Assembly (NCBI GenBank): GCA_019307645.1
Contig: JAFDJF010000042.1
Span: 1-15,211, forward strand
Reading direction: 5' to 3'
From: Deltaproteobacteria bacterium
Lineage (GTDB): Bacteria; Desulfobacterota; DSM-4660; Desulfatiglandales; Desulfatiglandaceae
Length of the DNA stretch: 15,211 nucleotides
Part shown: positions 7,762 to 13,612 of the stretch, piece after piece
Layout: every line of letters starts with the position of its first letter
Position numbering within the stretch: position 1 is the first letter of the stretch
Made by a program: the position numbers and the translations under genes
The notes under the pieces: model-generated
Database searches by the model: none
What the model was told of the DNA's origin: nothing
What the model saw: only the letters and a program-made list of their open reading frames with translations

Positions 7762-7791
7762 TTGACATTCAAAATCCGTTTCTAATAATAT
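7762..7791 (+). promoter_or_regulatory. Sigma-70 promoter for the helix-hairpin-helix gene
   Basis: A perfect -35 TTGACA (7762-7767) is followed after 18 bp by TAATAT (7786-7791). The surroundings are AT-rich and the site lies 66 bp before the start codon at 7857. Confidence 0.65.
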
Positions 7792-7856
7792 ACATCTCTT
7801 ATGGAAAGATAGATTTGTGTTTTATGACATCTTAACTTTTAACAAGGAGGAATTAG

Positions 7857-8135
7857 ATGGTTTTTAAAAGAAGTTTGATGATGTTGTTGGCCTTGTGCGT
7901 TGTCTTGAGTTTTTCACTGCCATTATATGCATCCAATGACGGCAAAATCAACATTAATTCGGCGGGGGTCGAAGAATTAGCCAAGTTGGATCGGGTCGGA
8001 GAGAAATATGCTCAACGAATCGTGGAATATAGGGAAACTAACGGGCCGTTTGAAAAGCCGGAAGACATTATGAAGGTCAAGGGAATCGGTTCCAAGATAT
8101 GGGATGCAAACAAGGACCGGATTGCGGTAAAATGA
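7857..8135 (+). CDS. Exported ComEA-like helix-hairpin-helix protein
   Basis: A 92-aa protein. Residues 1-25 are a Sec signal peptide (MVFKRSLMMLLALCVVLSFS..., cut after LYA). Residues about 30-92 are a tandem helix-hairpin-helix pair: ININSAGVEELAKLDRVGEKYAQRIVEYRE, then FEKPEDIMKVKGIGSKIWDANKDRI. This is the DNA-binding module of the competence receptor ComEA, which binds double-stranded DNA through the backbone without sequence preference. The full ComEA of Gram-positives adds a membrane anchor and SLBB domain; the short periplasmic form is usual in Gram-negatives and acts in DNA uptake. GGAGG lies 8 nt before the ATG, a strong sigma-70 promoter lies upstream and an intrinsic terminator follows, so it is a monocistronic unit. 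No other competence gene is nearby, so the uptake role is inferred. Confidence 0.9.
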   Translation: MVFKRSLMMLLALCVVLSFSLPLYASNDGKININSAGVEELAKLDRVGEKYAQRIVEYRETNGPFEKPEDIMKVKGIGSKIWDANKDRIAVK

Positions 8136-8174
8136 GCAAATGAATTAAACGACGATTATTCAGAAAAGAAAAAG

Positions 8175-8210
8175 AAATCCACCGCCTTTAACAGGCGGTG
8201 GATTTTTTTT
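8175..8210. terminator. Strong, probably bidirectional intrinsic terminator
   Basis: Arms 8175-8187 and 8193-8205 pair perfectly over 13 bp (core CCACCGCCT/AGGCGGTGG) with a TTAAC loop. A T-run to 8210 follows on the plus strand. On the minus strand the stem is followed by TTCTTTTTCTTTT. It sits between the convergent helix-hairpin-helix and shikimate-kinase-like genes and can serve both. Confidence 0.9.
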
Positions 8211-8252
8211 CGATACGGGTCACAGTGAACCGTCTAATACTGGCCATCAGCG

Positions 8253-8807
8253 TCACACACCGGCGTGTACGCTGAAACCACGGGTCAACTTTTTTCTTAA
8301 TTCGTTGATGCTTTCTGCACAGATCTCTTCTTGTGTAAGGTCCGCGCACTTTACGGTGACGTCTGCGTATCTAGTATACAAGGTCAAGCGTTCCTCAAAC
8401 AGCGCTGCAAAGCTCTGATCCGGGCGCTTTGCCAGGCCTCTCGTGTCAAAATCCTTGACCCGGGATTCCAGTGTTGGCAAAGCCGTATCAAGAAAGACGA
8501 TAACACCGTTCGACTTCAAGTGCATCATCGCAGCATGACTGTATACGGCGCTTCCTCCGGTGGCGATGACATGATTCCGGCAGTCGAGACCGAGGAGGGT
8601 TTCCTCCTCGGTTCTACGCAAGGCCATGTGGCCGTCTATGTTAACGATATCCTGCAGGGATCGAAAATGGGATGTCTGTATCAGGACATCCGTATCAATA
8701 AAGTCAAATGCCATGAGCTTGGCTAAGATGACGCCAACGGTACTCTTGCCTGACCCAGGCATCCCGATTAAAACAATATTAAATATGTTCTCAGCTCTTT
8801 TGGCCAT
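8253..8807 (-). CDS. Shikimate kinase family protein, divergent motifs
   Basis: A 184-aa P-loop kinase of shikimate kinase size. Walker A is GMPGSGKST (15-23). IDTD (37-40) matches the metal and substrate aspartates, and LRRTEEE (63-69) matches the substrate-arginine segment FR..E. TGGSAVYS (83-90) takes the place of the usual GGG triplet. The lid reads DTRGLAKRPD (121-130) rather than the common RPLL, and EERLTLYTRYAD (138-149) matches the C-terminal R.P.Y.E.A motif. The fold and ATP site are secure. The altered GGG and lid motifs mean the substrate may not be shikimate, and no other aromatic-pathway gene is adjacent. The ATG at 8807 has only a weak upstream AGGAGG-like signal; an ATG at 8813 is blocked by an immediate TAA. 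Its leader lies next to a repeat cluster. It converges on the helix-hairpin-helix gene. Confidence 0.82.
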   Translation of the reverse strand: MAKRAENIFNIVLIGMPGSGKSTVGVILAKLMAFDFIDTDVLIQTSHFRSLQDIVNIDGHMALRRTEEETLLGLDCRNHVIATGGSAVYSHAAMMHLKSNGVIVFLDTALPTLESRVKDFDTRGLAKRPDQSFAALFEERLTLYTRYADVTVKCADLTQEEICAESINELRKKLTRGFSVHAGV

Positions 8808-8830
8808 TTACATGCCCATGATGCAGCGTA

Positions 8831-8985
8831 ATCCCGCCATGGCGGGATAGAGGGACTTTTTACGGAATCGTCAAGATGGACTCGTAAAAAGTCAGGAAAC
8901 ACCCTCCTTCGTCATTCCGGCGGAGGCCGGAATCCAGTTATATCAAATAGTTCCAGCTTATCTAGACTCCGGTTTTCACCGGAGT
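8831..8985. repeat. Cluster of palindromic repeats (REP/MITE-like)
   Basis: Four hairpins lie within 155 bp. ATCCCGCCATGGCGGGAT (8831-8848) is a perfect 18-bp palindrome. GACTTTTTACG/CGTAAAAAGTC (8854-8864 and 8883-8893) are 11-bp arms. ATTCCGGC/GCCGGAAT (8914-8921 and 8926-8933) sit inside a CGTCATTCCGG-type repeat, and ACTCCGGT/ACCGGAGT (8966-8973 and 8978-8985) close the set. CGTCATTCC..GGAATCCAG sequences are commonly dispersed in proteobacterial genomes. The cluster lies between divergent genes and has no coding content. Confidence 0.75.
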
Positions 8986-9040
8986 GAGTGTACAAGTAAG
9001 TGCTGGTTTTTAACAAGCTGTTTGTCAAGGAGGTTGTGAC

Positions 9041-9388
9041 ATGTCTAATGACAGGTTCCTGCAGAAAGCGGAAAAATTCGAGATTCAGACCTATAAAAGG
9101 CCAAAAAACTTTAAAAGTCTAAAAAAATCTCATGTCGCTTTTTCGGGATCGCCACAAAAACATCCTCATGATTCCGAAAAAGTCATCCTTGTTTCAGACC
9201 CTTTCAGCACCAGCACGTTCTATTTTGAGTTTAAAAAGAAGGACGTCACTTATGTGGAGGAACTGCCAAATTTGGTAAATCTAGAGGGAGAGATCGTACC
9301 CATGGCCAGAATCTGGATAAAAAAAATGAGTGTCGGCGTGAGGTGTACGCCGTTTCTGGTTGAAGATACCAGGCCAAAGGAAACCTGA
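9041..9388 (+). CDS. Conserved-looking 115-aa protein of unknown function
   Basis: The family is not recognised. The gene is well supported by AAGGAGG placed 8 nt before the ATG and by balanced composition. The first 45 residues are Lys/Phe-rich and basic (FLQKAEKFEIQTYKRPKNF...). The C-terminal half looks like a compact beta domain: KVILVSDPFSTSTFYFEF, VTYVEELPNLVNLEGEIVPM, ARIWIKKMSVGVRCTPFLVED. There is no signal peptide, membrane segment or metal motif; the single Cys is in VRCTPF. It is presumably cytoplasmic. It stands alone on the plus strand with minus-strand genes on both sides, and the repeat cluster upstream leaves only about 55 bp for its promoter. No function is assigned. Confidence 0.8.
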   Translation: MSNDRFLQKAEKFEIQTYKRPKNFKSLKKSHVAFSGSPQKHPHDSEKVILVSDPFSTSTFYFEFKKKDVTYVEELPNLVNLEGEIVPMARIWIKKMSVGVRCTPFLVEDTRPKET

Positions 9389-9551
9389 GAGGTCACTACT
9401 GCCCTCGTTCATAAACCCAACCGAAGGTGATGTATGCACAAAAGACTTTTAATAAAAAGTTGCCGAACAATGGAATGAGGCGGGATTTTGAGGCCTTTCT
9501 GCAAGAGACCCCCGCGGCCGTTACGGGGAGTTTGGCAAATCTAAACCGCTA

Positions 9552-9788
9552 CTACTCTGCAGGCGCTGTTTGAGTTTTAGGATTCACTTCGTTCTTCATT
9601 TCAAATTCAATTAGATGAATATGCAGGTCTTCAATAAGGTTCAGGATATTTCTGGGTTTCATTTTTTTGACTGCTGATGGGCTCGTGTTCAGAAGCGCCT
9701 CTACCCGCTTTCTCAGTTTGGCAGGGTATCTTGATCCGTTCTTGCCTTGCTTCATTCTTTCCCCCGTGCATTTTCTCTTTATTTTCAA
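9552..9788 (-). CDS. 78-aa protein resembling the N-terminal linker of PAS sensor kinases (possible gene stub)
   Basis: The N-terminus is strongly basic (MKIKRKCTGERMKQGKNGSRYP), followed by two amphipathic helices. The segment MKPRNILNLIEDLHIHLIEFEMKNE (residues about 43-67) closely matches the (L/I)IHEL.VHQIELEMQNEEL pattern found just before the first PAS domain in many sensor kinases. Here the frame stops 11 residues later (PKTQTAPAE), exactly where the PAS domain would begin. No PAS sequence follows on the minus strand below 9552. It could be a decayed kinase remnant or a genuine small protein using the same helical module. An ATG at residue 12 (9755) is an alternative start. Confidence that it is expressed is only moderate. 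Confidence 0.6.
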   Translation of the reverse strand: MKIKRKCTGERMKQGKNGSRYPAKLRKRVEALLNTSPSAVKKMKPRNILNLIEDLHIHLIEFEMKNEVNPKTQTAPAE

Positions 9789-9915
9789 GAATGGTAAGGA
9801 TACCGCAGATAAAGCTGCAAAGTAAATGTGGAAAAATTATAAGTAAAATACCAGGTAAAATCTAACATTATCAGAAAGGCGACAGGTGGGCGCTTAGGGT
9901 TTTGGAACTGCGACA

Positions 9916-10218
9916 CTATTTTTTCACAAAAAGATAGACTGCCAGGCCGACAAGAATAAGGGCAAAAATTTTCTTAAAATTTGCAGTGGAGACATGCTCG
10001 ACCAGCCTGGCGCCTATCTGCGCACCGATAATTCCCCCGGCTGAGATTGAGATAATCAGGATCGCCAGGAAGGATGTTCCCACTGCCGTTTGTGCGGAGT
10101 AGCCCATGAAAAGCAGCAGCGGGATCATCAGAAAACCGCCTCCAAGCCCGGTAAAAGAGGCCCCGATTCCCACAACAATGCCACTCACAACCAATAGCAA
10201 CATGTATGAATTCATCAT
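9916..10218 (-). CDS. Half-size TauE/SafE (TSUP, DUF81) family membrane protein
   Basis: A 100-aa, very hydrophobic protein. Residues 10-35 (GIVVGIGASFTGLGGGFLMIPLLL) and 43-60 (TAVGTSFLAILIISIS) are the hallmark first half of TSUP transporters, which export sulfite, sulfoacetate or other organic anions. Residues 61-100 (GGIIGAQIGARLVEHVS ... ALILVGLAVYLF) match the next two helices. Full family members are about 250-270 aa and contain this module twice; here only one copy exists. In addition about 20 residues normally found between the S.S and GG segments (the R.G.VD...A..L stretch) are missing, without a frameshift. GGGG lies 5 nt before the MM start. It may be a remnant or a mini-transporter acting as a homo-oligomer. 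Upstream sequence shows no lost N-terminus. Confidence 0.75.
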   Translation of the reverse strand: MMNSYMLLLVVSGIVVGIGASFTGLGGGFLMIPLLLFMGYSAQTAVGTSFLAILIISISAGGIIGAQIGARLVEHVSTANFKKIFALILVGLAVYLFVKK

Positions 10219-10362
10219 ATTTACCCCATAAATAGAAACAAAATAATCCTGCCAATTTTTTTTACTGCTAAATGAGGCAGTTTCAAAACGTTTAATTTTA
10301 TCCAGGGTCGAGCCTCCGTTGTGTGTCGATAAATGGGCCGGTATTTTGCCACAGCGGTATCA

Positions 10363-10620
10363 TCATGCTGTATGTTGGCACTGACAGGTTTCCCTTGGTT
10401 CCCCGCAGATTGGACACATCTCTTTTATTTCTGTACCCTGCCTCTCTTTATCCGTCATGACCTCAGCGCAGATACTCATGTACTCGGAAAGAATATGAAA
10501 GACTTCACCATAACTCAGTTCGTATCTGGTAAATATTTCACCGATTGCAGCATTAATTTCTTCCTGGGCCCTTTTTACCCGTTTGTCTCTTGGATGCTGT
10601 TTTTCAAGGAAAAAAGACAA
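10363..10620 (-). CDS. 85-aa protein with C-terminal Cys cluster, TTG start
   Basis: Unknown family. The start is TTG at 10620, chosen because AGGAGGT lies 9 nt upstream and no in-frame ATG occurs before residue 48. Residues 1-60 are mostly helical and charged (KRVKRAQEEINAAIGEIFTR, then ELSYGEVFHILSEYMSICAEV). The tail has C69, C72, C79 and C81 (CPICGEPRETCQC), a zinc-knuckle-like cluster. No signal peptide or membrane helix is seen, so it is probably a cytoplasmic metal-binding or adaptor protein. It lies among other small minus-strand genes with gaps of 97-144 bp, not a tight operon. Confidence 0.72.
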   Translation of the reverse strand: MSFFLEKQHPRDKRVKRAQEEINAAIGEIFTRYELSYGEVFHILSEYMSICAEVMTDKERQGTEIKEMCPICGEPRETCQCQHTA

Positions 10621-10717
10621 GATTAATTACCTCCTGCGGAAAAATTGGTGCAAAATTTCTGGTGGGTTGGAAGTCTGGTCGCCAGTATATATGGGATGCA
10701 GTGGTTTGATCGAGGGA

Positions 10718-10954
10718 TTATTTATTCCGCTCCCTGTCTGCTTCATTTGTTTGATCTTCAGTGGATTCCGGGCCGTAAGCCTTCTCGCTTTCTGAGATGA
10801 GTTTCTTTACCGATTCAATAGTAGACTGTCGTCGTTCGGGAGACAGGCTATCCCATGACTCCATTGTTAAGAGAGTTGTCTTTAATCCTGTAATCAAAGC
10901 ATCGTTAACTTTCCTTAAAGCCCACAGATGTTTTACTATGGTGTCCTCGTCCAT
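10718..10954 (-). CDS. 78-aa helical protein of unknown function
   Basis: Unknown family. The frame is open back to 11062, but I chose the ATG at 10954 because AAGGGGGA sits 8-9 nt upstream and the residues before it (QKHLGSNLFLPNNYS...) look like translated non-coding sequence. The protein (MDEDTIVKHLWALRKVNDAL...) is predicted to be all helical with a central WDSLSPERRQSTIESVKKLI segment, and ends in an acidic, hydrophilic tail (ESTEDQTNEADRERNK). It has no Cys, signal peptide or membrane segment. It lies 97 bp upstream of the Cys-cluster gene on the same strand. Confidence 0.6.
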   Translation of the reverse strand: MDEDTIVKHLWALRKVNDALITGLKTTLLTMESWDSLSPERRQSTIESVKKLISESEKAYGPESTEDQTNEADRERNK

Positions 10955-11185
10955 GTTGGGTTCCCCCTTGAATTTTCTGCCGGCCCTTGAAACATTTTGA
11001 AACTGTCTCCCCTGTGAATAATTATTGGGCAGGAAAAGGTTTGATCCGAGGTGTTTCTGCAAAAAAAATTTGTGACAGGAGAGGCGGTGTCCGAATTTGA
11101 CTTCCGTGATGTCTTATGGGTTTTGTGGGATTCTCCTCGCATTAATCTTATGGCAAATGCGGGGAAATTTATTCAATTGCAGACA

Positions 11186-11467
11186 TTACGCTGTCCGCCA
11201 TACCCTGAAGGCGTTTTCTTCGGGCAGCAACTTTGTTGCAAACTTTTTCCCTGAGACTTTTCCATAATGATATGCCGACACCCCCACTCTCCTTCTGAGC
11301 ACGTGGGCAGATTCCCCTTTGTCTGCGTGAAACAGAACAGAGTCACCAATGTCCATATCAGACCAGGGATAGATCGTCGCAACGGGCATAGTCTCTTTCA
11401 TTTGCTTGATTGCTCTTTTTATCTCCGGTGAAAGAGTTGTCTCATCAACAAGGTCGTTATCTTTCAT
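11186..11467 (-). CDS. 93-aa YPWSDM/GDSV small protein
   Basis: A small soluble protein. After a helical N-terminus (ETTLSPEIKRAIKQMKET) comes the core ATIYPWSDMDIGDSVLFHADKGE, then RVGVSAYHYGKVSGKKFATKL and a C-terminal FRVWRTA. The order YPW..M..GDS - helix with Y - G.KF - R.VWR is common in small phage- and plasmid-borne proteins of unknown role, possibly DUF7303-like; this is recalled from pattern and not checked. GAGGA lies 8 nt before the ATG. A second, truncated copy lies about 500 bp upstream at 11969-12064, interrupted by a miniature element, which supports this being a real coding family. No function is assigned. Confidence 0.75.
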   Translation of the reverse strand: MKDNDLVDETTLSPEIKRAIKQMKETMPVATIYPWSDMDIGDSVLFHADKGESAHVLRRRVGVSAYHYGKVSGKKFATKLLPEENAFRVWRTA

Positions 11468-11498
11468 GTTGTAGTCCTCGGTTCGTTTTTCAGGGTTT

Positions 11499-11540
11499 AG
11501 GGCTCGCGCAAAAATGTGAATTTATTTTTGCGCGAACCCT
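11499..11540. repeat. Perfect-loop hairpin made of two GCGCGAACCCT arms
   Basis: The left arm AGGGCTCGCGCAAAAAT (11499-11515) and right arm ATTTTTGCGCGAACCCT (11524-11540) pair over 17 bp with a single G-T-type mismatch around an 8-nt loop. It sits 32 bp upstream of the YPWSDM gene's start. Single arms of the same sequence occur at 1991-2008 and 7430-7444. No U-tract follows the stem, so it is better explained as a repeat element than as a terminator. Confidence 0.8.
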
Positions 11541-11641
11541 TAATTCAATAAACGATGTTATTCCGTGCGCCAGATTTTTACGGCGTTTTTCTCTGGAATT
11601 GACATGGAACGTAACTTCTTTCCTGTCCTTCTGTTATATTT

Positions 11642-11784
11642 AGTGTCTGAACGAAAACTAGGATTTTTCGTCAAGGTCAAGGAAGATGAAAATTTTAACC
11701 GCAGGAATATATGGAATATTTTGAGGATTAAAATTTTTTTCTGACGCAGAGATTGACGAAAAAGACAGTTTTCGTTCGGGCACT
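11642..11784. mobile_element. 143-bp MITE with ~32-bp terminal inverted repeats
   Basis: The left end AGTGTCTGAACGAAAACTAG... (11642-11674) is the imperfect reverse complement of the right end TTGACGAAAAAGACAG... CACT (11753-11784). The outer 18-20 bp differ at only a few positions. A shorter inner pair (AATTTTAA/TTAAAATT) lies inside. ATTT flanks both sides, consistent with a 4-bp target duplication. There is no ORF, so it must have been mobilised in trans if mobile. Confidence 0.8.
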
Positions 11785-11850
11785 ATTTATGAATCGACTT
11801 TGATACCCTGTTTCGTATAATGTCTATCCTTTAATTTTTACCTACAGGTA

Positions 11851-11973
11851 TCTAGGAGGCTGTCCGAGAATGCCCTTTTGCCCAAACTCTTCGTTATGCC
11901 TGAAAAAATATCCTCGGAATATCAACCATATACCTGTGGTATTTTTTCAGACATGCCTTGATAGCCTCCTAGA
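11851..11973. mobile_element. 123-bp MITE with perfect 11-bp ends, inserted in a gene
   Basis: TCTAGGAGGCT (11851-11861) and AGCCTCCTAGA (11963-11973) are perfect terminal inverted repeats. Inside, CTGAAAAAATA and TATTTTTTCAG form a second inverted pair. The right end breaks the second YPWSDM gene copy directly after GDSV and provides its stop codon. An 18-bp match to the left end lies at 13567-13584. No target duplication was recognised. Confidence 0.8.
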
Positions 11974-12064
11974 CCGAATCTCCTACTGCCATATCTGACC
12001 AGGGATATTTACTGACATGCAGTTTCGGAATTGGAATATTTTTCTCTATTTTTCCAATTTCCAT
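11969..12064 (-). pseudogene. Truncated second copy of the YPWSDM/GDSV gene
   Basis: From the ATG at 12064 (GGGGGG lies 3 nt upstream) the frame encodes 31 residues, MEIGKIEKNIPIPKLHVSK then YPWSDMAVGDSV. It stops at a TAG that lies inside the terminal repeat of the 123-bp element. YPWSDMAVGDSV matches YPWSDMDIGDSV of the intact gene at 11186-11467 in 10 of 12 positions, and the segments before it share a KxMP/KxIP spacing. The remaining two-thirds of the gene is not found beyond the element (11785-11850 gives no matching frame), so the copy was broken by insertion plus loss. Confidence 0.75.
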
Positions 12065-12340
12065 TTGCCCCCCGTCACCCACAGATGGGTGAAATGTATG
12101 AGTCTATATGAATATTTCATGTTGCCATTTTAAGGCACTAAACTTTTGAGCCGTATCCATCGCTTGACAATGCAATAAAATGGGGGTACCTATTGATTTG
12201 AATCCGCTTTATTTCTTTTAATTCAGGTGCTTCGCTCAAACGTTTATTGTGGGTGACCCAGATGGTTCGCATTGATTATCGTGGGCAGTTTTCGCCACAC
12301 AAGGGCTGAGAAGGCCTGAGACGTTACCGGGGGTGTAATC

Positions 12341-12598
12341 ATGCCTGAGGAACAGGTCGCGGTTGTTGTCAAATTTTTTGCCAAGCCCAGTGTCGCTGCC
12401 CTGGAAGTGACCCATGGAAGCATAAAAAAGGGTGATCTGTTGCGGTACAAGGGCCACACTACGGATTTTACGGACGAAGTTGCCAGCATCGAGGTTGACA
12501 ATCAGCCCATTGAAGAAGCCAAGGTTGGTGATCTGGTGGGACTGAAAGTAAAGGACCGGGTTCGAGAAAACGACAAGGTTTACAAAGTTGTCGAGTAA
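12341..12598 (+). CDS. EF-Tu domain-2-like small beta-barrel protein
   Basis: An 85-aa protein corresponding to a free-standing translation-factor domain II. V.VVVKFFAKPSVAALEVTHGSIKKGDLLRYKG (about 6-38) and SIEVDNQPIEEAKVGDLVGLKVKDRVRENDKVYKV (about 49-83) match the domain-2 pattern of EF-Tu/IF2 (kG..i.i.G......v.si......i..a..Gd.vgi.l). Proteins of this type are annotated as translation elongation factor-like. They also resemble the barrel at the C-terminus of U32 peptidases, so a tRNA or RNA contact is possible but unproven. There is no GTPase domain. GGGGGTG lies 5-6 nt before the ATG. A TTGACA at 12164-12169 may be part of its promoter, but the -10 is poor. Its 3' end overlaps the convergent 179-aa gene by 19 bp. 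Confidence 0.82.
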   Translation: MPEEQVAVVVKFFAKPSVAALEVTHGSIKKGDLLRYKGHTTDFTDEVASIEVDNQPIEEAKVGDLVGLKVKDRVRENDKVYKVVE

Positions 12599-13119
12599 TC
12601 CTGTATTTCCTCCAGTACTTTCGGGATCAATTTCCTTATAAAGACTTCTCTATCAAAGGTGTTCATTCCTGAATATTCTTTGTAGCCAGGGTGGTTTGGG
12701 CTCAGCATGGGGATTTCTGCCTGGAGACTTGGCGCCAGCTTGTCAAAATTAACGATTAGTTCCACCAGTGTTAAATCTTCACCAGGATAACCTTCAAGCA
12801 ATGCGATCCTTTTCATGCATTCAAAACGAATCCGGTCCAACAGAAAAAGGTAGTGGTCAATAACGGACATCTTTTTCTTTGGGCTTAATTCATCGAATTC
12901 AAATCCTGAGCCCAAGCCCTTTAGATTCATGATCAGGTCATAAAGATAAAAAGTCCCTTTGTCTCTACCCTGTGCCAGGAAGGAAAGTGTTTTTAAGGAG
13001 ATTTTGGAAAGTCGAGTTGCAAGGCCGAACTCTTCTTTGAAATGACCCTCCCAGTTCCGGAACCCCCTCCTTACGGCCACAAGCAAACGACTTTCATTCA
13101 GGTCAATTACCTGCGACAT
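12580..13119 (-). CDS. 179-aa protein of unknown function
   Basis: Family not recognised. The frame is open back to 13173, but the ATG at 13119 is preferred: GGAG lies 7 nt before it and the protein then begins MSQVIDLNESRLLVAVRRG. This start overlaps the upstream zinc-ribbon gene by 17 bp, suggesting translational coupling. The sequence is soluble and mainly helical, with ATRLSKISLKTLSFLAQG, KGTFYLYDLIMNLKGLG and KKMSVIDHYLFLLDRIRFE segments and several conserved-looking acidic patches. No Cys motif, signal peptide or membrane span is seen. It probably acts together with the zinc-ribbon protein. The 3' end overlaps the convergent EF-Tu-like gene by 19 bp. Confidence 0.8.
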   Translation of the reverse strand: MSQVIDLNESRLLVAVRRGFRNWEGHFKEEFGLATRLSKISLKTLSFLAQGRDKGTFYLYDLIMNLKGLGSGFEFDELSPKKKMSVIDHYLFLLDRIRFECMKRIALLEGYPGEDLTLVELIVNFDKLAPSLQAEIPMLSPNHPGYKEYSGMNTFDREVFIRKLIPKVLEEIQDYSTTL

Positions 13120-13492
13120 TTTTTGGCTCCAGCCCGTTTTCCATATTAACAAGTCTAAAACCACACTTGACACAGGTTTCTCTTTTCTGTTGCTTCAGAC
13201 CGCATTCGGGACACATGGTAAAATCCTTGAAAGAAGCAATTGAAATGGTGTGATTCATTGATGCTTCAAAATAACCATGTTCCTGGACTTCTGCCATGCC
13301 GCCTGCTTTCCGGACAGCATCGGCATATCGCGTTGAAAACGCCAGTGTCAGGCCTTCTTTCAGGATAACAGGCGCCTTTGTGATCATTTTATCCACGGCC
13401 TCGGGCAGTGCGCCCAAGTGACCCATACAAGACCTGAAACCTTCTTCGTCTCCTGACAGCCCGTAGAAAAGAACACGATATTTTTTTGTCAT
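13103..13492 (-). CDS. 129-aa protein with L7/L12-like region and C-terminal zinc ribbon
   Basis: Residues 1-75 contain KAPVILKEGLTLAFSTRYADAVRKAGGMAEV, which has the P..lK.gl....A......l..AGa.vEv signature of the ribosomal L7/L12 C-terminal fold, here as a divergent stand-alone domain. Residues 94-110 hold CPEC..........CVKC, a standard four-Cys zinc ribbon. The exact role is unknown; the zinc ribbon suggests contact with nucleic acid or another protein. GAGGAT lies just before the ATG at 13492. The gene lies 120 bp downstream of pyrG on the same strand and overlaps the 179-aa gene by 17 bp. Confidence 0.8.
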   Translation of the reverse strand: MTKKYRVLFYGLSGDEEGFRSCMGHLGALPEAVDKMITKAPVILKEGLTLAFSTRYADAVRKAGGMAEVQEHGYFEASMNHTISIASFKDFTMCPECGLKQQKRETCVKCGFRLVNMENGLEPKNVAGN

Positions 13493-13566
13493 TGATCCTC
13501 GACACCCCGGGTGAAATGCATTTTAAGCGTTGGCCTTGTCCCGCCCCTATTTTAGCGGCCCTGCGA

Positions 13567-13584
13567 CTCGGACAGCCTCCTAGA
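13567..13584. repeat. Solo 18-bp end of the 123-bp element
   Basis: CTCGGACAGCCTCCTAGA is the exact reverse complement of the left end of the element at 11851-11868. No partner end is nearby, so it is either a decayed copy or an end fragment. It lies in the 120-bp gap between pyrG and the zinc-ribbon gene. Confidence 0.75.
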
Positions 13585-13612
13585 GTGTCGTGTGACGCCG
13601 GGCGCAAAAAGG

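Larger units (their letters stand above)
7209..7856. other. 648-bp intergenic stretch between divergent genes
   Basis: The region between the MORN gene (minus) and the helix-hairpin-helix gene (plus) has no convincing ORF. It contains a possible 155-bp repeat element (7302-7456), an AT-rich tract, a single TTATCCACA (7585-7593), a 17-codon ORF at 7563-7616 too short to judge, and the promoter of the downstream gene at 7762-7791. Confidence 0.6.

Noticed and set aside
8331..8726. 131-codon plus-strand frame
   Set aside because: Antisense to the shikimate-kinase family gene, whose P-loop and other motifs are clear.
9424..9573. Two short plus-strand frames (from 9434 and from the ATG near 9476)
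   Set aside because: They are 15-32 codons long, overlap each other and the end of the 78-aa gene, and show no recognisable family.
9974..10255. 93-codon minus-strand frame rich in Cys and Trp
   Set aside because: It is the neighbouring frame of the TSUP-like gene, whose GLGGG and AVGTS motifs identify the real frame.
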